This document shows, piece after piece, positions 35,817 through 44,694 of a stretch of 64,000 nucleotides of DNA. Source of the stretch: Halobacillus shinanisalinarum (GTDB taxonomy: Bacteria; Bacillota; Bacilli; Bacillales; Halobacillaceae); NCBI RefSeq assembly GCF_022919835.1, contig NZ_CP095074.1, positions 620,001 through 684,000 on the forward strand, in the 5' to 3' direction. Both the position numbers and the translations under genes were made by a program. The notes beneath the pieces were generated by a model. The model was not told the DNA's origin and searched no databases. It worked only from the letters and a program-made list of their open reading frames with translations. How positions within the stretch are numbered: the stretch's first letter is position 1; every line of letters starts with the position of its first letter.

Positions 35817-36851
35817 ACTAGCCCTAGCCATAATTTACCTAATAGTCATAATATTGGTAATCAATATTGACTACTCAATCCCCCCAATCCTTTTTTAGAA
35901 AGCCAATTTTCATTAATTAGTTGGTTATTTGCAGGGATTATGAGCTTCATTGGATTTATCACATTATTAATTGCATTTTTTATCGAAAATAAACTTAGTC
36001 TAGCATCTAATATACTTCAAAGAATTTATTATCCTATAACGTTATCAACTAATGATACCATTAGTCATATAATAGATTATAGAGAAAAAACTAAGAATGA
36101 TCACCTCATAAAATACATATACTATACTTTTATTTTCGCAGGGTTTTCTATAGTTTTCACTGTTGGTGTTTTAGTAGGTTATTACACAAAGTTTAATTTT
36201 AGTTTTAAGATTGAACTTGAAATAGAATCGTCAATAGTTTTCAGCATTTATATCTTCTATTTAATCATAGTAACTATTTTTGTCTTGATGAGTTATTTTA
36301 TTTTGAATATCAGATTATTGAAGAACCCTCATAGTAAAGGGTACTTACCCAAAATTAATGATTTATTGAATTCATATTTCCTTATAAAAAACAGTGACAC
36401 TAAACTGTTTTATTTAATTTCACCTTCGTTGTCTTTCTATAAGGATATTCAACAGGACGGGACTGAAGTGCACCAATGTATTTTTAATTCCCCGCTACCA
36501 TTGAATAATTTTAAATTTATAATTAAATTGTACACTGATAAAGTTGAACAGATAAAAGTTATTGGAAATTTCAATAACACATTGAGTAAGCATTCAATAG
36601 GGAAACATTTCAGTGAGAATTTTAAAATAATGAAAGAAGTGTATGATGAGATTAATTCTGACAGTTATGGATTTGTAAAGATTTATGATGAAGGCAATAA
36701 CCTGAAGTACAAATATAAGATAAAAATAATCCAAACTGATAATCACTTAAGGACTAGCTTAATAGATCAGGTCCCTATGGATAAAAACGATCTTGATAAA
36801 AATCATTTTAACAATCCGATCCTTACAAGTGAAAGCATAATAGTTGAGTAA
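35797..36851 (+). CDS. Cassette gene C: unrecognised membrane protein, probable frameshift
   Basis: From TTG 35797 (AAGGGAG upstream) a frame encodes a first membrane helix (ALAIIYLIVIILVI) and stops at about 35897. A second frame, open from 35871, continues with LESQFSLISWLFAGIMSFIGFITLLIAFF and runs to 36851. The C6 (35880-35885) and T6 (35891-35896) runs lie at the change; one added base yields a ~351-residue protein with about four membrane helices (near 8-24, 45-65, 105-125, 140-165) and a soluble C-terminal domain of ~180 residues. The shift may be a sequencing error or phase variation. No family is recognised. It is the membrane component of the A-B-C unit. Confidence 0.6.
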
Positions 36852-36941
36852 TTTTATTTTTTCAAACGTGAAAAAATTCCAAAGCAGGGGTAGTCTTATA
36901 ACAAATATTTGCTAAATCACAGAACAACTTACCCTTAATTA

Positions 36942-36964
36942 AAGATATCATACTGGTATCTTTA
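36942..36964 (+). terminator. Hairpin after cassette A-B-C
   Basis: AAAGATA...TATCTTT with further pairing inside (near-palindrome of 23 bases), about 90 bases past the end of gene C. The T-run is short (TTT), so termination is likely weak. Confidence 0.45.
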
Positions 36965-37006
36965 AGAGGATTATAGTATCACCTAAACGGCTTATGGATT
37001 TAAATT

Positions 37007-37345
37007 AGCACGAAGTATTTTTACAGAGTAAACCTTTATCAATAAATTATGAAGGTATCGAGAAATGCAGTAGGCTCGTGAAATAGCAAAAAGTAGTTCA
37101 GCGTGAGAAATTTTACAATGAATTTTGTTACATTCATCATGTAGGTAAAAAGTTTCTATATTTCAGACGTTCCAAGAACTCGGGAAACACTCTACTTTAG
37201 TACATTACCCTTTTGCCGCTCTTAATCTTCATAGGATCCCTAAATACGATATAAGCGATACATACATTTTAAGCGCTGGGCCAAAGATTTGAGCTTTTGT
37301 AAAGAGGTTCATACAATATAACACAATATAAGCTGAATAAACAAA
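37007..37345 (+). pseudogene. Decayed ImmA/IrrE gene (second element end)
   Basis: This stretch aligns with the 3' two thirds of the intact immA gene: GTTCAGCGTGAGAAATTTTA against GTTCAACGTGAGCAATTTTA, then AATGAATTTTGT for the HEFCH region, CATGTAGGTAAA, CTTTAGTACATTACCC and AATACGATAT, in the same order. Several indels and stops break the frame, and the His of HExxH is changed (NEFCY-like). It stands just before the gerE junction as immA stands before the repeat at 33.45 kb. It is the remnant of an earlier, related element. Confidence 0.75.
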
Positions 37346-37371
37346 AGATAAAGCCCGAGTGGAAACCTTAT

Positions 37372-37403
37372 CCCCTCGGGCTTTCTTACGGTTTGCAAAT
37401 GGT
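37372..37403 (+). repeat. Element-end repeat, copy 2, at the gerE junction
   Basis: CCCCTCGGGCTTTCTTACGGTTTGCAAATG-type sequence shared with 33447-33490. Identity between the copies ends at GTTTGCAAATG, precisely where the gerE coding sequence begins to match its family. This defines the element/chromosome border to within a few bases. Confidence 0.65.
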
Positions 37404-37559
37404 ACTCATAGCATTGGAAATGTGATTGCGAACTGTTTTCTCAGAAATGAACAGTTCACTTGCAATTTCCTTTGTTGTTTTGTCTTGCACTAGAAGCTCG
37501 AAAACTTCTCGCTCCCGCTTGGTTAGAATTTGTGTTGGCCTGTAGCCGTCTTCCTTCAC
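37386..37559 (-). pseudogene. gerE: GerE, truncated by the mobile element
   Basis: GTG 37559 (behind AAGGAGGGG) opens a 57-codon frame. Residues 1-51 (LTKREREVFELLVQDKTTKE and the SEKTVRNHISNAM end) are nearly identical to B. subtilis GerE, the last mother-cell transcription factor of sporulation (74 residues, LuxR-type helix-turn-helix). After HISNAM the family continues with QKLGVKGRSQA; here the sequence switches to STICKP and stops, with codons from the element end. The dimerization helix is therefore lost. A sigma-K-like promoter lies upstream. The missing 3' part is not elsewhere in the window. It could be rejoined if the element excises. Confidence 0.88.
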
Positions 37560-37617
37560 AAGCGTACCCCTCCTTGTTGTCTAGAGCTGATGCATGAGGG
37601 GAATTATTTAGTCATGA

Positions 37618-37645
37618 TATCTTATGTGGAAAAACATCACCCTGT
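37618..37645 (-). promoter_or_regulatory. Sigma-K-like promoter of gerE
   Basis: On the minus strand an AC pair and CATAAGATA (CATANNNTA) are 17 bases apart, close to the sigma-K consensus (AC, ~16, CATANNNTA). It is about 60 bases before the gerE start. gerE is a sigma-K gene in B. subtilis. Confidence 0.5.
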
Positions 37646-37654
37646 GCCGGCCGT

Positions 37655-38305
37655 TTATGACTTAGACACGAGTCCACGCTCTTGTGCTTTAAATAACGCT
37701 TCGGTACGTGACTTCACTGCTAATTTATTAAAAATACCTGTTAGAGTGTATTCAACACTACGTTGAGACATATGCAAAGATTGAGCAATTTCGCGATTAG
37801 TCAATCCTGATGCCACTTCCTTAAGGATTGATTGTTCCTTTTCATTTAAAGAAGGGCCAGTCGCTTGTTTTTTGTCAGTAGGTTGATTGATACTAGCCTC
37901 TGATCTTCTAAGCTGTTTGAATAAGTGAAGTGGGATGACGACTTCATCTCTTAGCGCACAACGAATCGATGTAACTAACTGGTCACTAGTCGCTGTCTTA
38001 CTAACGAACCCGTTTATGTTTGCTTCAACAAGCATATTAAAATGTGTATTTAAATCAAATCCTGTATAGATTAAAATGGTCAAATCCGGGGCATCTTTTT
38101 TAAGTTTTTTAGCTAGGTCTACACCACTGATACCAGGCATGTATAAATCTAGAAGCAAGATGTCATAAGCCTGTTTCTTCATTAATGTTTCTACTTGATT
38201 TGCTCTGTCGGTTACATCTACTTTCATATTTTCCTCTTGCTCAAGCATAGCCTTTGTTCCTGCCCCCACAGCAGGATGATCGTCAACGATTAAAATCCGT
38301 GTCAT
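37655..38305 (-). CDS. comA: ComA-like response regulator
   Basis: 216 residues of the NarL/LuxR class: receiver domain with DDHPAV (residues 8-13), phospho-acceptor Asp ~55 (LLLDLYMPG), and a C-terminal helix-turn-helix (LTNREIAQSLHMSQRSVEYTLTGIFNKLAV). The RSVEYTLTGIFNKL run is very like B. subtilis ComA (RSIEYSLTSIFNKL), the regulator of competence and surfactin genes. Its ATG overlaps the comP stop (ATGA). comP and comA sit between gerE and sdhB and not in a comQXPA cluster. Confidence 0.88.
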   Translation of the reverse strand: MTRILIVDDHPAVGAGTKAMLEQEENMKVDVTDRANQVETLMKKQAYDILLLDLYMPGISGVDLAKKLKKDAPDLTILIYTGFDLNTHFNMLVEANINGFVSKTATSDQLVTSIRCALRDEVVIPLHLFKQLRRSEASINQPTDKKQATGPSLNEKEQSILKEVASGLTNREIAQSLHMSQRSVEYTLTGIFNKLAVKSRTEALFKAQERGLVSKS

Positions 38306-40629
38306 ACTTCAACCTCCTTTGTAGCCTTGTTGGGAAAAGTAATAATTGATTTAAAGCCCTCGTCCAGGGCCGTCTCTATTTTTAAATAACCGTTCAGTCC
38401 ATTGACTCGCTGTTCGATTCCAGATAGCCCAATATGAGAAAAAAGGTCACGCTGGAAAGAATAATCCATTCCTTTCCCATCATCTGAATATAAAAGTATA
38501 ACTTGATGATGATTGTTGGAAAGACTAAGTTTAACGATTTTAGCATTTGAATGCTTCATTGCATTGGTTAAGAGCTCTTGAATAATTCGGAAGATGGCCA
38601 ATACATGTTCCTGATCGAGCTTCGCATTAAATCCTTCACTTGTAAAATAGACCGTGAAATTCGATCGCAGCTGATATTGCTCTATTAAGGTTTCTAATGA
38701 GTGAACGAGTCCTATCTCCTCAATAAACGCCGGACGTAATTCATTGCACGTTTCCCGAATTAAATGGATGTTATCTAGAAGGGACTCCTTATACATGGAA
38801 AGCTCTGCATCCAGAGTCTTTGGTAAGTCCGCTCGTTTGTTCATTAAATCATCCATTCGTCTGTACAGATAGAGTTGTTCTTGTAGAACCGTATCGTGGA
38901 GATCAATAGATAGCTGTTTTCGCTGATTCTCCGCGATAGTGAAGAGTAACCTTGATAGCCAGGTTGGATATTTATGGGTTTGATCACTTCTTAATGTACG
39001 GAGCTCTTTAACTAAATCAGCAATTAAATTCATATTTTCAATGGCGATGTTTGCGTTTTGCGCAATGGTTTGCAAATATGTTTTCTCGTCACGGTTTAAG
39101 CTAGTATAATCTTTTTTTCCCCTGCACCAAAGCATTGTAATTTTATCTAAAGTAAAACCCACAATCACTCCAAAGCCTTTATCGGTTTCAAGAATTGTTC
39201 CAACGTCATAGTGGCGGTTAGGAAAATAGTCATCAAAGTGACATAATATATCGGCGGGAATAGGGTCATACACACAATACATCTTACGTTCGTTGTGGAT
39301 GGAATAAATATACATGTCCCGCACCTTTAATACATTGCCAATTTCTTTACGCATTACTTTCATAAGATCAACAGCATTCGATTGATCCTTCATTTCTTTA
39401 GAAATCCTATGCATACTCTCCTGATAACTGTATCTTGCAACAAACAGAAATTTTTGCAAGCGGAAATCAAGTATTTCTTTAATTGACAATAGTATAATCA
39501 GCAAGAAATGTGTAGTTAGATAGACTTGTAAGTGTTCAATCATGGTCAGATCTTTTTCAACAATCATTGAAATGATGATAGGTATCAATACACCGGGCAG
39601 TGCTGATATTAACGCATAATAACGAAGACGCCCTATCACAAAATGGATATCGATTAACCGCTCACGCGTCACTAAATACATAAAGGTCACTGGTAAAGCG
39701 ATTAAGAATAGAGCCGCTATTTCCAGGGGAATAATTTTTGCATGAATGGTTAAAGCTGGTGTTAAATATAGGAAAATATAAGGGAAAAAGGCCACTGACA
39801 TTCCTACACCGATATATTTAAATACAGTACCTACAGAGGTATCCTTATAAATCGATAACCCTTTAAAGATAATAAAAAATAAAACGATATAAAGCATAAG
39901 AAGCATTGTTCCAGGGACAGGGTAAAAGAAAGCTGGATACCTAACTGTTATTAGAAAGTAACTTTCTGCAACTGTAACCAGAGTAACGAGGATATATAAT
40001 ATTTGATAGATTTTTTTCGAGAACCAATGTACTCTAAGCTCCGAGAAATAATTATAAAGAAAATGAATGAGCACGACTGGCGATAGTAAAAACAATATGG
40101 AATTGAGAAAGATACTATATAAGTCATCACGTACAGCCCCACTATTACTTAGATAACCAAGCGCAATTAACAGAAAGAACAGCATAAGCTGGTTTGCAGA
40201 GAAGCGTTTAGCCACTTTACTCTGCACAATCTTGGAGATCCAAAATGTCGCACATAGAAATAATAGAGGTAAAATAATAAACAATGTCCAATGTAAGAAA
40301 GTTGATTCATTTATTGATGAATAAGTTACCTTCTCACCCGCATTCTCAACTGTAAATACCTTGGCATTCTCTAACTCTTGAAACATTCGAACCGTGTAAT
40401 GCTCATCGGGGATTGATCCTTCAACTGATGTTAGTTCGGCACCAATAGGAATCATCTTCTCATCAGCCCAACTATCTCCTTTGACCTGAGTAATGATCCA
40501 TTCATTATTCCTATTTTGCTCTAGTTCAATCCCTATAAAGGGTTGAGTCACTGATATCATTGTAATATAACATGCTGAGAGGATAATAAATAAAACCAGT
40601 AACGTTTGCTTCCAACTTAACACACGCAT
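38302..40629 (-). CDS. comP: ComP-like sensor histidine kinase
   Basis: 775 residues from ATG 40629 (GAGGTGA is 8 bases upstream; an earlier GTG at 40641 is too near). One membrane helix (about 8-28), an extracytoplasmic PDZ-like segment (30-110), then some nine further helices to ~410, a cytoplasmic GAF-like region (about 430-565), a HisKA_3 domain with LHDTVLQEQLYLYRR (phospho-His near 600) and HATPase_c with NAMKHSNAK and DDGKGMDYS. This is the ComP layout. No comQ or comX gene precedes it: only ~105 bases and a terminator separate it from sdhB. The inducer is therefore unknown. Confidence 0.87.
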   Translation of the reverse strand: MRVLSWKQTLLVLFIILSACYITMISVTQPFIGIELEQNRNNEWIITQVKGDSWADEKMIPIGAELTSVEGSIPDEHYTVRMFQELENAKVFTVENAGEKVTYSSINESTFLHWTLFIILPLLFLCATFWISKIVQSKVAKRFSANQLMLFFLLIALGYLSNSGAVRDDLYSIFLNSILFLLSPVVLIHFLYNYFSELRVHWFSKKIYQILYILVTLVTVAESYFLITVRYPAFFYPVPGTMLLMLYIVLFFIIFKGLSIYKDTSVGTVFKYIGVGMSVAFFPYIFLYLTPALTIHAKIIPLEIAALFLIALPVTFMYLVTRERLIDIHFVIGRLRYYALISALPGVLIPIIISMIVEKDLTMIEHLQVYLTTHFLLIILLSIKEILDFRLQKFLFVARYSYQESMHRISKEMKDQSNAVDLMKVMRKEIGNVLKVRDMYIYSIHNERKMYCVYDPIPADILCHFDDYFPNRHYDVGTILETDKGFGVIVGFTLDKITMLWCRGKKDYTSLNRDEKTYLQTIAQNANIAIENMNLIADLVKELRTLRSDQTHKYPTWLSRLLFTIAENQRKQLSIDLHDTVLQEQLYLYRRMDDLMNKRADLPKTLDAELSMYKESLLDNIHLIRETCNELRPAFIEEIGLVHSLETLIEQYQLRSNFTVYFTSEGFNAKLDQEHVLAIFRIIQELLTNAMKHSNAKIVKLSLSNNHHQVILLYSDDGKGMDYSFQRDLFSHIGLSGIEQRVNGLNGYLKIETALDEGFKSIITFPNKATKEVEV

Positions 40630-40695
40630 CACTCTCTTCACCTCTACTTGAGATCAATCCTATCTATTATACTATGACAATAGGCTGCATAAAAC

Positions 40696-40737
40696 AAAAA
40701 AATGCCACTGTACCCTACGGAATACAGTAGCATTTTT
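40696..40737 (-). terminator. Terminator of the sdh operon
   Basis: AAAAATGCCACTGTA / TACAGTAGCATTTTT stem with a small loop (CCCTACGGAA), 10 bases beyond the sdhB stop on the minus strand. Confidence 0.88.
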
Positions 40738-40746
40738 AAGTTGGAA

Positions 40747-41511
40747 TTAAACGCGCTGGTCACTTCCGAAGAAACTCTTGAACGATTCAATGGCTGTATC
40801 TCTGTTAAGTGCAGCAATGGAAGTCGTCAAAGGAATTCCTTTAGGGCATGCTTGTACACAGTTTTGGGCATTACCGCATCCCATTAATCCCTCTTCATCC
40901 ATGATTGTTTGCAAACGCTCACTCTTATTCATAGCTCCAGTTGGATGAGAATTAAAAAGACGAACTTGAGATAAAGCAGCAGGTCCAATGAAATCAGACT
41001 TGCTATTTACGTTAGGGCAAGCTTCTAAACACACACCACAAGTCATACATTTAGATAACTCATATGCCCATTGGCGTTTGCTTTCAGGCATCTTCGGCCC
41101 TGGTCCAAGATCGTAAGTTCCATCAATAGGCACCCATGCTTTCACCTTTTTCAAGGAGTCGAACATGCGGCTGCGATCGACAGCCAAGTCTCGGTTAACA
41201 GGGAATGTTGTCATAGGAGCTAACTTAATAGGTTGTTCTAATTGATCAACAAGAGCTGTACAGGATTGTCTAGGTGTTCCGTTAATAACCATGGAACATG
41301 CACCGCACACTTCTTCTAAGCATCCCATCTCCCAAAAAACGGGTGTGGTTTCTTTCCCCTCAGCGTTAACCGGATTTCTGCGGATTTCCATTAATGCGGA
41401 AATGACATTCATATTTTGGCGATAGGGAATGTTAAACGTTTCATCGTAAGGACTAGAGTCGGGATCGTCTTGACGCGTAATGATAAACGTTATCGTTTTA
41501 TTTTCGCTCAT
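40747..41511 (-). CDS. sdhB: Succinate dehydrogenase iron-sulfur subunit
   Basis: 254 residues. N-terminal 2Fe-2S domain with WEMGCLEEVCGACSMVING and a further Cys, then the 4Fe-4S/3Fe-4S ferredoxin domain with CMTCGVCLEACP and CGNAQNCVQACPKG. It passes electrons from SdhA to the SdhC heme and menaquinone at the inner face of the membrane. It is 15 bases after sdhA. The length is normal for Bacillus. Confidence 0.97.
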   Translation of the reverse strand: MSENKTITFIITRQDDPDSSPYDETFNIPYRQNMNVISALMEIRRNPVNAEGKETTPVFWEMGCLEEVCGACSMVINGTPRQSCTALVDQLEQPIKLAPMTTFPVNRDLAVDRSRMFDSLKKVKAWVPIDGTYDLGPGPKMPESKRQWAYELSKCMTCGVCLEACPNVNSKSDFIGPAALSQVRLFNSHPTGAMNKSERLQTIMDEEGLMGCGNAQNCVQACPKGIPLTTSIAALNRDTAIESFKSFFGSDQRV

Positions 41512-41526
41512 GATGATTGTCCTCCT

Positions 41527-43277
41527 TTATTTACTTTTCGAATAATCGCGTTTACGCGGCTCGATTAAGGATGTATCTACTGCTTCGTAGCTAATAACAG
41601 GTTTATTATTTTCTTTGTCATAAGAAGCTATAGTTGTTTTCAAAAACTCCTCATCATTTCGATCAGGAAATTCTGGTTTGAAATGCGCTCCACGGCTTTC
41701 GTTACGGTTGTACGCACCTTGTGTAATAACGCGAGCCAGCTGAAGCATGTTCCAAAGCTGACGTGTGAACATGGCACCCTGGTTGCTCCACCTAGATGTA
41801 TCGTTTATATTTATTCGCTGATAGCGTTCCATCAGCTCGACAATTTTTTCATCCGTTTGAAGAAGCTTCTCATTGTCACGAACAACCGTTACGTTGTCTG
41901 TCATCCATTCACCAAGTTCTTTATGGATTTGATAGGCATTTTCATCGCCGTCCATGCTCATGATCGCTTCAAATTTATTCTGTTCCTCTTTTACTTTTTC
42001 ATCAAATAGATTCGAACTCATATCGTCTGATATTGTTTCAAGGCCTTCTGTATATTTCACAGCATTAGGACCAGCCACCATCCCGCCATAAATGGCAGAA
42101 AGTAATGAGTTTGCCCCCAGGCGGTTTCCGCCATGTTGACTATAATCACATTCTCCAGCAGCAAAGATCCCAGGAATGTTTGTCATCTGGTCAAAATCCA
42201 CCCACATACCGCCCATTGAATAGTGAACAGCAGGGAAAATTTTCATCGGTACTTTCTTAGGGTCATCCCCTACGAATTTCTCGTAAATTTCAATGATTCC
42301 GCCCAGCTTAACGTCTAATTCTTTAGGATCTTTATGAGAAAGATCAAGGTAAACCATGTTTTCACCGTTAATTCCCAGCTTCTGATTTACACACACATCA
42401 AAAATTTCACGTGTAGCAATATCACGTGGAACGAGGTTACCGTATGCCGGGTATTTCTCCTCTAAGAAATACCAGGGCTCACCATCTTTATAAGTCCAAA
42501 TTCGACCACCTTCACCACGAGCTGATTCACTCATGAGCCGCAGCTTATCATCACCAGGGATGGCCGTTGGGTGAATCTGAATGAATTCACCATTTGCGTA
42601 CTTTACACCTTGCTGATAAAGAGCACCAGCAGCAGACCCTGTATTAATGACAGAGTTTGTTGATTTACCGAAAATAATACCAGGTCCCCCGATGCCATAA
42701 TTACGGCATCAGCAGGGAAGGCCTTAATTTCATGATCCTTCAAGTTCTGACCAACGACCCCACGGCCAACGCCCTGTTCGTCAACAATAGCAGAAAGGAA
42801 TTCCCAGTTTTCATATTTGGTGACCAATCCGTTTACTTCGTGGCGACGAACTTGTTCATCAAGTGCGTAAAGCAGCTGTTGGCCAGTTGTAGCCCCAGCG
42901 AAAGCGGTACGGTGATGTTGCGTACCACCGAAACGACGGAAATCAAGTAATCCCTCTGGTGTCCGGTTGAACATAACACCCATACGGTCTAATAGGTGAA
43001 TGATGCTTGGTGCAGCATCACACATGGCTTTAACAGGAGGCTGGTTCGCTAGAAAGTCCCCCCCATAAACCGTATCATCAAAATGTTCCCAAGGTGAATC
43101 ACCTTCACCTTTTGTATTAACGGCACCGTTAATACCTCCTTGGGCACAAACAGAGTGAGAACGCTTAACCGGTACTACTGACAGCATATCGACATGAACG
43201 CCCTGTTCTGCTGCCTTAATTGTTGCCATCAGCCCGGCAAGACCTCCACCAACGATAACAATATTTTTATTTGACAT
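41527..43277 (-). CDS. sdhA: Succinate dehydrogenase flavoprotein subunit, apparent one-base frameshift
   Basis: Restoring one G in the G5 run (minus strand, 42686-42690) gives ~583 residues, the length of B. subtilis SdhA. The N-terminal part has the FAD motif IVGGGLAGLMATIKAAEQG and the flavin-linking HSVCAQGGINGA; the shift falls in IMASGG-PGIIFGKSTNS. The C-terminal part begins around PTAIPGDDKLRLMSESARGEGG and has the substrate-site HYSMGGMWVD. As given, the frame ends after MASGDLVLFS and the C-terminal part restarts at 42534. SdhA is needed for a complete citric acid cycle, so a sequencing error is the simplest explanation. Confidence 0.95.
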
Positions 43278-43337
43278 GATTCAAACTCACTCCCTTAACT
43301 TTCAATATATCTGCTTTCGAAAAATAAAAATGAAGTT

Positions 43338-43958
43338 TTAAACACCGTAAGCAAACTGAATTAACGTACGAACACCCACGTAAGAGATCGCTACGAAAAT
43401 GATGATGCTCGCATAAGTCATTACAAGTTGTGAGCGTGGAGAAACTGTAATCCCCCAGCTGACGAAAAATGACCAAAGACCATTAGAAAAGTGGAATGTA
43501 GTTGAGATGACACCTATTATGTAGAACCAGAAAAAGAATGGCTCTGTAAGAATGCCTTCCATCAACTGATAGTTCAGCTCAGCCCAGCCTAACCCGATAG
43601 CGATACGAGTTTCCCATACGTGCCAAGCAATAAAAATGAGCGTAATAATACCCGTGAAACGTTGGAACATGAACATCCAGTTTCTGAAATGTCCAAAATT
43701 CGACAAGTTACTTTTGGCCGTGAACGCAATATATACCCCATAAATAGAATGGAATAATAGTGGTAAGTAGATAATAAAAATCTCCAATACGTAACGGTAC
43801 GGCAAGCTCTCCAGAACATGAGCTGCCGCATTAAACGCCTCTGGTCCACGAGTTGCAAAAAAATTGACAGTTAAATGCTGGATCAGGAATATTCCGATTG
43901 GTAGTACTCCTAATAATGAATGTAATCTCCGGTTAACATATCCGCGTGTTCCTGCCAT
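43338..43958 (-). CDS. sdhC: Succinate dehydrogenase cytochrome b558 subunit
   Basis: 206 residues from ATG 43958 (GAGGGGGG just upstream; an earlier in-frame ATG at 44000 lacks a site). Five membrane segments and heme-ligand histidines in IQHLTVNFF, FHSIYGVYI, AWHVWET and TFHFSNGLW. It anchors SdhAB and carries two hemes b. First gene of the sdhCAB operon. The 289-base interval upstream (43959-44247) faces yslB divergently and should hold both promoters. Confidence 0.96.
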   Translation of the reverse strand: MAGTRGYVNRRLHSLLGVLPIGIFLIQHLTVNFFATRGPEAFNAAAHVLESLPYRYVLEIFIIYLPLLFHSIYGVYIAFTAKSNLSNFGHFRNWMFMFQRFTGIITLIFIAWHVWETRIAIGLGWAELNYQLMEGILTEPFFFWFYIIGVISTTFHFSNGLWSFFVSWGITVSPRSQLVMTYASIIIFVAISYVGVRTLIQFAYGV

Positions 43959-44247
43959 GTTTACCCCCCTCAAGATGATAACGATTAGAATTATGTACAT
44001 TTTACAGATAGTAAAGCGCTTTTAAAACGCATTAAAAATATAGGAAAGCTCTTTATTCCTGACACAAAACTGGCAAATGTACAATTTGTGACACGTATAT
44101 TGTACTTCTATCATTTAATAGCGTCAAGAAAACGATCTAAAAATTGCTTAAATGTACACAATTCTTCAAATAGACGAAATCTATGAATTACTGTTGCGAC
44201 TTTTTATAATTCAAGCGATAATAATTGTGTAGAAAGGAATGAGCGTC

Positions 44248-44681
44248 ATGAGAGAAACAGCTAAGCTATCCACAGACAATATCTCATCACTAGTAGCAAC
44301 TGGCGCAGGCTTTGATTTACTGCGTTACTATACGTTGCCCGATTTTCTTGGTAAAGATGCCCTTATCTTTTATATTATATGGGCAAAAACATCGCCCGCG
44401 AAACTAACCTTTCAACATGGGAAGAACTCTACGAATTCTTTCAATACATGGGGTGGGGAGAGCTCACACTTATAAAAGAAAAGAAAAAAGAAATTATTTT
44501 TCAATTAAAAGGGCATATCATTGAAAAACGTTTAAGTCAAAAGCTATACCAAGTTGATTTTCGACTAGAATGTGGATTTTTAGCACAAATGACCCAGGTT
44601 ATTACTGGTGATACATATGAATGTCTAGAAGAAAAGAATCTTAAAGGTAGCGTGGTTGAAATCACAGCAATAAAGGGGTGA
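44248..44681 (+). CDS. yslB: YslB-like DUF2507 protein, apparent one-base frameshift
   Basis: With one T added to the T4 run at 44368-44371 a ~144-residue protein results: FDLLRYYTLPDFLGKDALIF joins YYMGKNIARETNLSTWEELY and the FFQYMGWGELTLIKEKKKEI part. This order matches B. subtilis YslB (TDLLGKEADILYWAGKRLAR region, EEAGWGTLTVEKEKKDE), found beside uvrC/sdh there too. The family is V4R-like in some annotations; the function is unknown. ATG 44248 is preferred over 44239, which touches AAAGGA directly. Only this gene of the region runs in the plus direction. Confidence 0.8.
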
Positions 44682-44694
44682 GTGGACCAGCTGA

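Noticed and set aside
37007..37345. Functional second ImmA
   Set aside because: Several stops and indels, and the HExxH motif is not preserved, so it is a relic.
40630..40745. Possible comX-type peptide upstream of comP
   Set aside because: The interval is too short and is filled with the sdh terminator and the comP leader; no comX or comQ frame was found.
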